Assembly: GCF_009739515.1 (NCBI RefSeq) | Contig: NZ_CP046535.1 | Location: 496,001-560,000 of the forward strand | Direction of reading: 5' to 3' | Length of the DNA: 64,000 nt | Source: Sphingomonas profundi | GTDB lineage: Bacteria > Pseudomonadota > Alphaproteobacteria > Sphingomonadales > Sphingomonadaceae | Part shown: in pieces, positions 7,146 through 15,407 of the stretch | How positions within the stretch are numbered: the stretch's first letter is position 1 | Layout: each line of letters starts with the position of its first letter | Notes under the pieces: model-generated | What the model saw: only the letters and a program-made list of their open reading frames with translations | Database searches by the model: none | What the model was told of the DNA's origin: nothing | Translations under genes and position numbers: made by a program

Positions 7146-9995
7146 ATGACCACCCGCATGCTGATCGATGCGCGCCACCGGGAAGAAACCCGCGTGGCGG
7201 TCGTAAAAGGTAACCGGATCGAGGAGTTCGACTTCGAATCCGCCGAGCGCAAGCAGCTCAAGGGCAATATCTATCTGGCCAAGGTGACGCGCGTCGAGCC
7301 GTCGCTGCAGGCCGCCTTCGTGGATTATGGCGGCAACCGCCACGGCTTCCTCGCCTTCTCCGAAATCCACCCCGATTACTACCAGATCCCCAAGGAGGAT
7401 CGCGACGCGCTGCTGCGCGAGGAAGCGGAGCACGCCGCCGAGGAAGAGGCGTTGCGCGGCGACGATGACGACGACCACGATCACGACCACGACCACGACC
7501 ATGAGGATGATCGCGGCGACGAGTATGAGGACGAGGGCGACGGCGCCCCGGCCGACGCCGAGCGCGGCGACGGCGAGGAGGGCGAGGCCGCGCGCCCGCG
7601 CCGCTCCAGCGTTGGCGGCGGCGACGACACGGCGGTGGAGGCGCTGCGCAACAAGCGCATGAACCTGCGCCGCCGCTACAAGATCCAGGACGTGATCCGC
7701 AGGCGGCAGGTGCTGCTGGTGCAGGTGGTGAAGGAGGAGCGCGGCAACAAGGGCGCGGCGCTCACCACGTATCTGTCGCTGGCCGGCCGCTACTGCGTGC
7801 TGATGCCGAACACCAGCCACGGCGGCGGCATCAGCCGCAAGATCTCGAACGCGTCCGATCGCAAGCGGCTGAAGTCGATCATGGCGGAGCTGAACCTGCC
7901 GAAGACGATGGGCTGCATCGTCCGCACCGCCGGGCTCCAGCGCAGCAAGAGCGAGATCAAGCGCGACTTCGACTATCTCGCCCGACTGTGGGACACGATC
8001 CGCGAGACGACGCTCCAGGCCTCCGCCCCGGCCGAGATCTACGGCGACAGCGACCTCATCAAGCGCGCCATCCGCGACATCTACAACCGCGACATCGACG
8101 AGATCCTCGTTGAAGGGGCGGACGGCTTCTACGCGGCGCGCAGCTTCATGAAGCTGCTGATGCCGGGCCACAGCCGCAAGATCACGCCCTATTCGGACGT
8201 GGTGCCGCTGTTCCAGCGGTTCGGCGTGGAGGAGCAGCTGTCGGCGATGTACCAGCCGCTGGTGCAGCTGAAATCGGGCGGCTACCTGGTCATCAACCCG
8301 ACCGAGGCGCTCGTCTCGATCGACATCAACTCCGGCCGGTCCACGCGCGAGCATAATATCGAGCAGACGGCGCTGATGACCAACCTTGAGGCGGCGCACG
8401 AGATCGCCCGCCAGCTGCGCCTGCGCGACATGGCCGGGCTGGTCGTGATCGACTTCATCGACATGGAGAATAATTCGAACAACCGGAAGGTGGAGAAGGC
8501 GATGAAGGAGGCGCTGCGGAACGACCGCGCGCGCATCCAGGTCGGCCGCATCTCCTCGTTCGGTCTGTTCGAGATGAGCCGCCAGCGCATCCGCACCGGC
8601 GTGCTGGAGGCATCGACGCGGCCGTGCCCGCACTGCGACGCGACCGGCCTGGTGCGCACCGCATCCTCGGCCGGCGTATCGGCCTTGCGCATGCTGGAGG
8701 ACGAGGCGGCGCGCGGTCGCGGCAGCCGGCTGTGCCTGCGCGCGTCCACCGAGGCGGCCTTCTACGTGCTCAACCGCAAGCGCGCCGAACTGGCCGAGAT
8801 CGAGGACCGCTACGGCGTGCTGATCGAGATCCTGCCCGACGGATCGATCGAGGGTGCGCGCATGTCGGTGGAGAGCGGCGGTCCGCCGCCGGCCTATCCG
8901 CCGAAGCTGCCGGCGCCGATCGTCGTCGATCAGGACGATGACGAGGAGCCGATCGAGGACGAGGAGGAGGAGACCTTCGAGTCCGAGAACGAGGAGGAGC
9001 CGGAACGCGCCGAGCGCGGCGATCGGCCCGAGCGCGGCGATCGCGAGGAAGGCGACGGCGGCGGGCGCCGCCGCCGCCGTCGCCGCCGTCGTGGCGGGCG
9101 CCGCGAGGAGGGCGAGGAGCTGGCCGCCGGCGATGTCGTACCCGGCGAGGGCGAGGAGAGCGAGGCCGAGGCCGCCGAGGACGCCGCCGCGATCGAGGAA
9201 GGCCTGATCGAGCCGGTCGAGGCCGAGGCGAGCGACGATCCGGCATCCGAGGAGGATGGCGAGGCCAAGCGCCGCCGGGGCCGTCGCGGCCGTCGCGGTG
9301 GCCGCCGCCGCGCGGGCGAGGAGGTCGCCGCCGAGGCGACCGGCGAGGAGGAGCCCGTCGAGGGCAGCGTCGCCAGCGATGCGGCCGTCGAGGCGGTCGA
9401 GGAGCAGGCGGCGGCCGTCGACGCGGTCGAGCCGGCCGACGAGGGTGCCGACGCGCCGCTCGCCGCCAGCGAGGCGTCGCCCGAGGCGGTCGCCGCGGTG
9501 GAGGAGCAGGCCGCGCCGCGTGCCCGCCGCCGCCCCCGCGCCCGCAAGGACGCGGCGAGCGAGCCCGTGTCGGCCGAGGCGGACGCCGCGCCGGCCGGAA
9601 CCGGCGAGGCGGACGGCGCCGCCGGTGCGGAGGCGCGGGTGCAGGCATCGCCCGTGATGCCGACCGTGTCGGAGCCGGCGGTCGCGCCGAAGGCTCGCCG
9701 CCCGCGCCGCAAGAAGGCCGACGATGCCGTCGGCGCGGACGCGGCCGAACCGGCGGCTGCGGAGGAGGTGCCGGCGGAACCCCAGCCGAAGCCGCGCCGC
9801 ACCCGCCGCAAGGCGGAGCCCGCGCCCGAGGCGACGCCCGCCGCCGAGCCGATCGCGGCGGTGCTCGACGAGACGCTCGCGGTGAACCCGGCGACGGACG
9901 ACGATGCCGCCACCGACGCGCCCGGCGACGATGCGGCGACCGATGCCGGCGGGTCGCCCCGCCGCGGCTGGTGGCAGCGCACCTTCGGCGCGTAA
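7146..9995 (+). CDS. rne: Ribonuclease E
   Basis: The main endoribonuclease of mRNA decay and the scaffold of the RNA degradosome. It is 949 residues. The S1 domain is split by an acidic insert at about residues 95-175 that contains an Asp run and HDHDHDHDH (111-119). Catalytic metal ligands are Asp393 (SIDINSGRST) and Asp436 (VVIDFIDM). The zinc-link cysteines are 494 and 497 (CPHCDATG). All four keep the E. coli spacing with a +90 shift. The C-terminal half is disordered, with several Arg-rich blocks alternating with acidic and Ala-rich stretches. The protein ends RRGWWQRTFGA, a GWW tail like the PNPase-docking peptide known from Caulobacter RNase E. Confidence 0.96.
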   Translation: MTTRMLIDARHREETRVAVVKGNRIEEFDFESAERKQLKGNIYLAKVTRVEPSLQAAFVDYGGNRHGFLAFSEIHPDYYQIPKEDRDALLREEAEHAAEEEALRGDDDDDHDHDHDHDHEDDRGDEYEDEGDGAPADAERGDGEEGEAARPRRSSVGGGDDTAVEALRNKRMNLRRRYKIQDVIRRRQVLLVQVVKEERGNKGAALTTYLSLAGRYCVLMPNTSHGGGISRKISNASDRKRLKSIMAELNLPKTMGCIVRTAGLQRSKSEIKRDFDYLARLWDTIRETTLQASAPAEIYGDSDLIKRAIRDIYNRDIDEILVEGADGFYAARSFMKLLMPGHSRKITPYSDVVPLFQRFGVEEQLSAMYQPLVQLKSGGYLVINPTEALVSIDINSGRSTREHNIEQTALMTNLEAAHEIARQLRLRDMAGLVVIDFIDMENNSNNRKVEKAMKEALRNDRARIQVGRISSFGLFEMSRQRIRTGVLEASTRPCPHCDATGLVRTASSAGVSALRMLEDEAARGRGSRLCLRASTEAAFYVLNRKRAELAEIEDRYGVLIEILPDGSIEGARMSVESGGPPPAYPPKLPAPIVVDQDDDEEPIEDEEEETFESENEEEPERAERGDRPERGDREEGDGGGRRRRRRRRRGGRREEGEELAAGDVVPGEGEESEAEAAEDAAAIEEGLIEPVEAEASDDPASEEDGEAKRRRGRRGRRGGRRRAGEEVAAEATGEEEPVEGSVASDAAVEAVEEQAAAVDAVEPADEGADAPLAASEASPEAVAAVEEQAAPRARRRPRARKDAASEPVSAEADAAPAGTGEADGAAGAEARVQASPVMPTVSEPAVAPKARRPRRKKADDAVGADAAEPAAAEEVPAEPQPKPRRTRRKAEPAPEATPAAEPIAAVLDETLAVNPATDDDAATDAPGDDAATDAGGSPRRGWWQRTFGA

Positions 9996-10009
9996 CGTCC
10001 GCGCCGGCG

Positions 10010-10183
10010 ATGAGCAGCGAGGCCCGCCGCCGCCCCGTGCCGCCCCCGATCGGGCGCGGCGCGGGGTGGCGCGGGCCTCCCTCCGTTCAGGACGATTTCA
10101 GCAGCGGCGATTTCAGCTCCGGCGTTTTCAGCGGCGGTGATTTCAGCAGCGGTTCAGGCGCGATCCGCCTATCAGGCCGATGA
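10010..10183 (+). CDS. Small hypothetical protein with four DFSSG-type repeats
   Basis: An open frame of 57 residues between rne and the BepA-like gene. The first half is basic and Pro-rich (EARRRPVPPPIGRGAGWRG). The second half is four tandem five-residue units, DFSSG DFSSG VFSGG DFSSG. Most codons end in G or C, as in real genes here. The stop (TGA 10181-10183) overlaps the ATG of the next gene at 10180, a coupling arrangement. No clear Shine-Dalgarno precedes ATG 10010, so it may be read by re-initiation after the rne stop 14 bases upstream. No family is recognised. The units vaguely fit the pentapeptide-repeat pattern but are too few to form that fold. Confidence 0.5.
   Translation: MSSEARRRPVPPPIGRGAGWRGPPSVQDDFSSGDFSSGVFSGGDFSSGSGAIRLSGR
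10094..10153 (+). repeat. Four imperfect tandem 15-bp units
   Basis: Four copies of a 15-base unit begin at 10094, 10109, 10124 and 10139, with consensus GATTTCAGCAGCGGC. Units 1, 2 and 4 differ at only a few positions and unit 3 is the most diverged. The period is a multiple of three and in frame with the small ORF, giving DFSSG-type pentapeptides. Confidence 0.85.
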
Positions 10184-11559
10184 TGGCGCGCCGGCTCCCT
10201 TCCCTCACCACGTTCTGGCGCGCGGCCGTCGCGCTGCTGCTGGCCGTTATGCTCTCGGCACGGCCGGCCATGGCCCAGTCGGTGCTGCGCGATGCCGAGA
10301 CCGAGGCGCTGCTCGCCGATCTGGCGCGGCCCATCATCGCCGCCGCCGGGCCGGAGGTGGCGGGCACCAAGGTGGTGCTGCTGCAGGACAAGGAGATCAA
10401 CGCCTTCGTCGCCGGCGGACAGGTGATCTACGTCCATTCGGGCCTGATCACCGCCGCCGACAACGCCAACCAGGTGCAGGGCGTGATCGCGCACGAGCTT
10501 GGCCACATCACCGGCGGCCACATCGTCCGCTTCGGCGAGGGCATGAAGGTGGCGAGCGGGATCAGCATCCTCTCGCTGCTGCTGGGCGCCGCCGCCATCG
10601 CGGCGGGCGGGGCGGAGGCGGGAATGGGCATCCTCTCGGCCGGGCAGCAGGCGGCGATGGGCAAGTTCCTGGCGTTCAGCCGCACGCAGGAATCGAGCGC
10701 GGACGCGGCCGGCGCCAGCTTCCTCGCCAAGGCCGGCATATCCGGCAAGGGATCGATCGCCTTCTTCCAGAAGCTGCGGCAGCAGGAATATCGCCTGTCG
10801 TCCAGCTACGCGAACACCGATCCCTATGCGCAGACCCACCCGATGTCGGCCGATCGCGTCGAGGTGCTGGAGGCGGAGTATAAGAAGTCGCCGGCGTGGA
10901 ACGCGCGGACCGATCCGGCGCTGGAGGCGCGCTTCCAGCGGATCAAGGCAAAGCTGGCCGGCTATGTCGACGACCCGACGACCACGCTGCGCCACTATCC
11001 CGTGACCGACACCAGCGTGCCGGCCCATTATGCGCGGGCCTATGCGTGGCACAAGAGCGCCTATCCCGATCAGGCGCTGAAGGAGGCGGACGCGCTGCTG
11101 GCGGTGGCGCCGCACGACCCCTATTTCCTGGAGCTGAAGGGGCAGGTGCTGCTCGAATCGGGTCGCCCCAAGGATGCGCTGGTGCCGCTGCGCGAGGCGG
11201 TGAGCCGCACCAACTCGGCCCCGCTGATCGCCTCCACCTTCGGCCACGCGCTGATCGCCACCGAGGATCCGGCCAATTTCGTGGAGGCGCAGAAGGTGCT
11301 GCGCACGTCCGTCCAGCGCGACGAGGACAATCCGTTCGCCTGGTATCAGCTGGGCATCGTCTACGCGCACGAGGGCGACATCGCCCGGGCCTCGCTGGCG
11401 ACGGCCATGCGCTACAGCCTGCAGGGCAATCCGAAGCTCGCGCTTGGCCAGGCCGAGACGGCGCTGCGCGGCATACCGGAGGGCACGCCCGATTATCTGC
11501 GGGCGGAGGACATCGCCCTGTCGTCGCGCGCCGAGATTGCGGGTAGCAGGAAGCGATGA
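10180..11559 (+). CDS. M48 family metalloprotease with TPR domain (BepA-like)
   Basis: A periplasmic zinc protease of the BepA/YfgC type. These help assemble or degrade outer-membrane proteins. It is 459 residues with a signal peptide ending near RPAMAQS. The HELGH zinc motif is at 105-109 in VQGVIAHELGHITGGH, and the third ligand is expected in ESSADAAG. From about residue 270 the protein is helical TPR-like repeats (PAHYARAYAWHKSAYP, PYFLELKGQVLLESG, PFAWYQLGIVYAHEGD). Its start overlaps the stop of the small repeat ORF, and its stop overlaps the start of the DsbA-family gene. That layout suggests one envelope-quality-control operon behind rne. Confidence 0.92.
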   Translation: MMARRLPSLTTFWRAAVALLLAVMLSARPAMAQSVLRDAETEALLADLARPIIAAAGPEVAGTKVVLLQDKEINAFVAGGQVIYVHSGLITAADNANQVQGVIAHELGHITGGHIVRFGEGMKVASGISILSLLLGAAAIAAGGAEAGMGILSAGQQAAMGKFLAFSRTQESSADAAGASFLAKAGISGKGSIAFFQKLRQQEYRLSSSYANTDPYAQTHPMSADRVEVLEAEYKKSPAWNARTDPALEARFQRIKAKLAGYVDDPTTTLRHYPVTDTSVPAHYARAYAWHKSAYPDQALKEADALLAVAPHDPYFLELKGQVLLESGRPKDALVPLREAVSRTNSAPLIASTFGHALIATEDPANFVEAQKVLRTSVQRDEDNPFAWYQLGIVYAHEGDIARASLATAMRYSLQGNPKLALGQAETALRGIPEGTPDYLRAEDIALSSRAEIAGSRKR

Positions 11560-12281
11560 ACGGCACGGGCAGGATGTGGATGGCGGGACTGATCGGGATC
11601 GTCGGCGGGGCGGCGGCGATGGCGGTGGCGACGGGCGCGGTCTCGCCCGCCGCCGGCGATCGCGCGGCGATGGAGCAGGTGGTGCGCGACTATATCCTCG
11701 CTCATCCCGAGATCATCCCGGAGGCGATGGCGAAGCTGCAGCAGCGCGAGACCGGCAAGCTCGTCAGTTCGAGCCGCAAGGAGATCGAGACGCCATTCGC
11801 CGGCGCCTGGGCCGGCGCGCCGAACGGCGACGTCACCCTCGTCGAGTTCTTCGATTATGCGTGCGGCTACTGCCGCAAGTCGGTGCCGGACATCGACCGG
11901 CTGCTGGCCGAGGACAAGCGGCTGCGCATCGTGTTCCGGGAGCTGCCGATCCTGGGTCCGGGCAGCGAGGAGGCGGCCAAGGCCAGCCTCGTCGCCGCCA
12001 AGCAGGGCCGCTTCCTCGATTTCCACCGCCGCATGTATGCGGCCGGGCGGCCGGCCACGGCGACGGTGGCCAAGGCGCGCGACGCGAGCGGGGTGAAGGC
12101 GGGCGGCGAGGGTGCCGCCGACATCGCCGCCGAGATCGGCAAGAATGTGGAGCTCGCCCGATCGCTCAATCTCTCCGGCACGCCGAGCTTCGTCGTGGGC
12201 GATCAGGTGCTGAACGGCGCGGTGGGCTATGACGCGCTGAAGAAGGCGATCGCCGAGGTGCGCGCCGGCACCGGCGGATAG
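11556..12281 (+). CDS. DsbA family thiol:disulfide oxidoreductase
   Basis: A thioredoxin-fold protein of 241 residues with an N-terminal membrane segment or signal (MAGLIGIVGGAAAMAVATG) and a Scs/Bdb-type N-terminal helical part. The active site is CGYC in FFDYACGYCRKS, and the cis-Pro loop is SGTPSFVVGD. It probably works in the periplasm, forming or shuffling disulfides. The ATG at 11556 overlaps the protease stop (ATGA), so the two are likely co-translated. Confidence 0.92.
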   Translation: MNGTGRMWMAGLIGIVGGAAAMAVATGAVSPAAGDRAAMEQVVRDYILAHPEIIPEAMAKLQQRETGKLVSSSRKEIETPFAGAWAGAPNGDVTLVEFFDYACGYCRKSVPDIDRLLAEDKRLRIVFRELPILGPGSEEAAKASLVAAKQGRFLDFHRRMYAAGRPATATVAKARDASGVKAGGEGAADIAAEIGKNVELARSLNLSGTPSFVVGDQVLNGAVGYDALKKAIAEVRAGTGG

Positions 12282-12321
12282 GCGCCGGCAGCGCGGACGC
12301 GCGGGGCTCTAGGCCGAGAGC

Positions 12322-13824
12322 TCAGGCCGGCGCGCGCGGGCCGGGCGGCACCCGCACCAGAAAGGCGTCCGGGCTCGGGTGGAGCAGGCGGCGGGCGATC
12401 GGCGACGGCACCAGCGACTGCATCCCGAGCGCCTCCACCAGCGCGCCGAGCCGCGTGGGCGGCGCGGGGTAGCGCGCGACCGGAAAGGTGGGATCGACCG
12501 GCGGCTGCTCCGTGACCAGCAGGTCGCCGGGCGTGGCGGGGGCGGGGCGCACGTTGGCGATGCCGCCGAAGCGCAGCGGCAGATAGGCGCGGGCGACGAC
12601 GTCCGGATCGGCCCGCACGATCGCGTGCCGGTTCGCCGCTCCTGCCGCGACCGTCGCCTCCAGCGCCCAGCGCGGGTGGGCGTTGCCGACGCTGAGCATC
12701 AGCAGGTTCGTCGCGACCGTCAGCGCCAGCAGCGCCGCGCGCGGCAGGCGGGGCAGCCGTGCCAGCCATACCGCCAGTACGAAGGCGGCGACGATGGCGG
12801 GCAGGGTGAAGTAGCGCGGATTGAGCACCAGCTTGTGGTAGAGCACCGCCACGATCAGGAAGTTCGCCAGCGCCATCGCGCCGAGTACGGCCAGCCGGCG
12901 GCGGCCCTCCGCCGGCAGCCCGCGCAGGGCGCCGCAGCCCAGGGCGGCGGCGGCCAGCCAGAACAGCAGGGCGAAATCGTCGTTCACCAGCAGCACCAGC
13001 AGCGGATCGATCGCAGGGTGGAGCAGGACATTGCCCTCCAGATTGGCGGCGCGATCGATATGGTCGTCATGATTGAAGGCGAGGGCGTAGCGGTGCAGCG
13101 GATCGCCCGTCATCGCCTGCTGGAACAGCATTTCCAGCCCCAGCACCAGAGCGATGCCGATGCCGGCCGCCAGCAGCAGGCGGCGATCGATCGGCCGGCC
13201 GAGCAGGAACAGCGGGCCGAAGGCGACGAGCGCCAGCAGCGCCGTCTCCCGGCACAGGATGGCGAGGCCGAAGCAGAGGCCGCCGGCCAGAGCGCGCGTG
13301 AGGGCATCGCGGCCGCCGCCTTCGGCGCACAGCAGCCACGCGCCGGCGAGCAGGAAGCACGCCTCCGCCAGATCGCAGGAGACGGTGGAGGCATGGCTGA
13401 CGATCACCGGCATCGTGGCGATCAGGATGGCCGCGATCCAGCCCGCGCGCGCCCCGCCGATCCGCGCCGCCAGCGCGCCCGCCAGCGCCACCAGCGCCAC
13501 ATGCCACGCCACCGCCGTGGCGGCGAACGCCGCGAACCCCTCGCCCAGCAGGCGCAGGGCGGCGGCGAAGGAGAGGATCAGTGGGAAGCGGGTGGACCAG
13601 TGATCGAGCCCGGGCGACGGCCCGTCCGTCAGCCAGCGCATCGCGCCGGCGAAGTAGAGCGAATCGTCCGAGGCGATGAAGCCGACCCAGCCGATCGCCA
13701 GCGCCACCGCGCCCAGCAGCGCCAGCAGCACGGGCCAGAGCGTGCGTTCGGCGGCGGGCATGGGTTCGGCTCGGCGCGCCGGCTGCGTGGTCATCGACTG
13801 CGTCGTCGTCGGCTGGTTCGTCAT
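12322..13824 (-). CDS. GT39/ArnT-like membrane glycosyltransferase
   Basis: A polytopic inner-membrane protein of 500 residues with about ten hydrophobic segments. The first periplasmic loop has the acidic pair of GT-C enzymes (IASDDSLYFAGAMRW), followed by PLILSFAAALRLLG and a later LCRETALLALVAFG. Enzymes of this family move a sugar from a polyprenyl-phosphate donor to lipid, protein or glycan; the acceptor here is unknown. The C-terminal 120 residues form a soluble tail. Internal ATGs follow the first and the exact start is uncertain. It converges on the DsbA-family gene and no clear terminator lies between them. Confidence 0.8.
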   Translation of the reverse strand: MTNQPTTTQSMTTQPARRAEPMPAAERTLWPVLLALLGAVALAIGWVGFIASDDSLYFAGAMRWLTDGPSPGLDHWSTRFPLILSFAAALRLLGEGFAAFAATAVAWHVALVALAGALAARIGGARAGWIAAILIATMPVIVSHASTVSCDLAEACFLLAGAWLLCAEGGGRDALTRALAGGLCFGLAILCRETALLALVAFGPLFLLGRPIDRRLLLAAGIGIALVLGLEMLFQQAMTGDPLHRYALAFNHDDHIDRAANLEGNVLLHPAIDPLLVLLVNDDFALLFWLAAAALGCGALRGLPAEGRRRLAVLGAMALANFLIVAVLYHKLVLNPRYFTLPAIVAAFVLAVWLARLPRLPRAALLALTVATNLLMLSVGNAHPRWALEATVAAGAANRHAIVRADPDVVARAYLPLRFGGIANVRPAPATPGDLLVTEQPPVDPTFPVARYPAPPTRLGALVEALGMQSLVPSPIARRLLHPSPDAFLVRVPPGPRAPA

Positions 13825-13929
13825 CGGTCCGCCCTGTCGTGCGGTCGCCCGCTTAGGGCGGCGCCGGTATAGATCGGCTTAACCCTGCCGCCGCTTGCGG
13901 GCGAGCGGATGCGGCCGCATGGTGACGCG

Positions 13930-14124
13930 ATGCGGACGGTCTCCGATACGGTCTCGGTGCGGCTCTACCATCTCGATGAAGGGGATGGCGGCGCGCAGAC
14001 CCTGTTCTACGGCCCGCTCGGCGAGGCGGTGACGCTGGCCCGATGCCAGCCGGCCGAGATGCAGGAGGGCCTCTATTTGGCGACCGACAATGATGTGATC
14101 GCCTTCCTCGATCTGGAAGGCTGA
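13930..14124 (+). CDS. Small hypothetical protein
   Basis: A 64-residue acidic protein, MRTVSDTVSVRLYHLDEGDG then a segment ending AFLDLEG, with coding-like third positions. No family is recognised. An upstream in-frame ATG at 13909 would add seven residues. It stops one base before the GTG of the ICMT-like gene, so the pair looks like an operon. The region to the left (13825-13929) is the divergent promoter gap shared with the glycosyltransferase. Confidence 0.55.
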   Translation: MRTVSDTVSVRLYHLDEGDGGAQTLFYGPLGEAVTLARCQPAEMQEGLYLATDNDVIAFLDLEG

Positions 14125-14125
14125 G

Positions 14126-14689
14126 GTGGGCGCCGGCCCGCTCGCCTTTGCGCTGTGGCTCGTCTTCCTCGCAAGCTGGTGGGGTGCCGCTTTGTGGACG
14201 GGTGCCGCACGCTCCCGCGCCACGCTGCGGCTGAGCCTGGGCTACATACTGGCCTTCGCCGCCGCCTTCACGCTGCTGTTCGCCCGACCGCCGCTGAGCG
14301 GGCCGCCGCTGTGGCGTGATCCGGCGCTGCTGGCGTGGCCGCTGCTGGCGGCGGAGATCGCCGCCTTCGCCTTCGCCTGGTGGGCGCGGGTGCATCTCGG
14401 CCGGCTCTGGTCCGGCATGATGACGTTGCGCGAGGGGCATCGCGTGGTGGCGAGCGGCCCCTACGCGCTGGTGCGCCACCCGATCTACACCGGCTTCATC
14501 GCGGCCGCCTGGGCGCTGGCGCTGCTGCGGGCGACGCCGGCGGCGCTGGCGGGGGCGGCCGTGCTGACGATCGTGCTGCTGGCCAAGGCCGGCCGCGAGG
14601 AGGATCTGCTGCGGCGCGAGCTCGGCGCGGCCGACTACGACGCCTATTCCGCGCGCGTGCCGATGATCGTGCCGTTCGCGCCGCGCTGA
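14126..14689 (+). CDS. Isoprenylcysteine carboxyl methyltransferase family protein
   Basis: A 187-residue integral membrane protein with four or five helices and the ICMT/PEMT signature SGPYALVRHPIYTG, a SAM-binding motif near the C-terminal membrane face, then GREEDLLRRELG and YDAYSARVPMIVPF. Bacterial members methylate lipid-like or small substrates, mostly unknown. The GTG start lies one base after the stop of the preceding small ORF. Confidence 0.88.
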   Translation: MGAGPLAFALWLVFLASWWGAALWTGAARSRATLRLSLGYILAFAAAFTLLFARPPLSGPPLWRDPALLAWPLLAAEIAAFAFAWWARVHLGRLWSGMMTLREGHRVVASGPYALVRHPIYTGFIAAAWALALLRATPAALAGAAVLTIVLLAKAGREEDLLRRELGAADYDAYSARVPMIVPFAPR

Positions 14690-14711
14690 CGCGGCCCGGG
14701 CGCGCCGCGCC

Positions 14712-15398
14712 TCAGGCGGGCGGGTTCGTCGCCGCCGGGGCGCCCTTGAACCCTTGCGCGATCACATACCATTCCGACGAATCCTTGCGGCTGGCCGGCG
14801 GCTTGGCATGCTTCACCGTGGCGAACAGGCGCTTCAGCTCGGCCACCAGGTCATTGTCGGCGCCCCCGGCCAGCACCTTGGCGACGTAGGCGCCTCCGGG
14901 CCGCAGCATCTCGGCGGCAAAGGCGCAGCCGGCCTCGACCAGCGCCATCGTGCGCAGGTGATCGGTCTGCGGATGGCCGACGGTGTTCGCCGCCATGTCC
15001 GACAGGATCAGGTCCGCCAGGCCGCCGAGTTCCGTCGCGAGCCGTTCGGGTGCGGCCTCGTCCATGAAGTCCATCTGCAGGATGACGACGCCGTCGATCG
15101 GATCGACCGGCAGCAGATCGATGCCGACCACCGCCGCCTTGGGCGCCTGCCGGCGCACCACCTGCGCCCAGCCGCCGGGTGCGATGCCGAGATCGATCAC
15201 GCGGGTGACGCCGCGCAGCAGGCCGAACCGCTCGTCCAGCTCGATCAGCTTGTACGCCGCGCGGGAGCGATAGCCCTCCGCCTTGGCGCGGCGCACATAG
15301 GGGTCGTTCAGCTGACGCTCCAGCCAGCGGGTGGAGGAGGCGGTGCGGCCGCGCCCGGTCTTGACGCGCTGGCGCCCGCCCGATCCGCCCCTACTCAT
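14712..15398 (-). CDS. rlmE: 23S rRNA 2'-O-methyltransferase RlmE (FtsJ/RrmJ)
   Basis: Methylates U2552 of 23S rRNA in the A loop. The 228-residue protein has the K-D-K-E tetrad: Lys in SRAAYKLIEL, Asp in LILSDMAAN, Lys in YVAKVLAGG and Glu in DSSEWYVIA. The SAM motif is VIDLGIAPGGWAQV. It has a basic N-terminal extension (RGGSGGRQRVKTGRGR). The Ppx/GppA gene ends 9 bases upstream on the same strand, so they are likely co-transcribed. Confidence 0.95.
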   Translation of the reverse strand: MSRGGSGGRQRVKTGRGRTASSTRWLERQLNDPYVRRAKAEGYRSRAAYKLIELDERFGLLRGVTRVIDLGIAPGGWAQVVRRQAPKAAVVGIDLLPVDPIDGVVILQMDFMDEAAPERLATELGGLADLILSDMAANTVGHPQTDHLRTMALVEAGCAFAAEMLRPGGAYVAKVLAGGADNDLVAELKRLFATVKHAKPPASRKDSSEWYVIAQGFKGAPAATNPPA

Positions 15399-15407
15399 CG
15401 TTCGGCC

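Noticed and set aside
7476-7512. Short repeated CACGAC/CACGAT units as a possible repeat array
   Set aside because: They lie in frame inside rne and code His-Asp pairs; there are no spacers, so this is not CRISPR.
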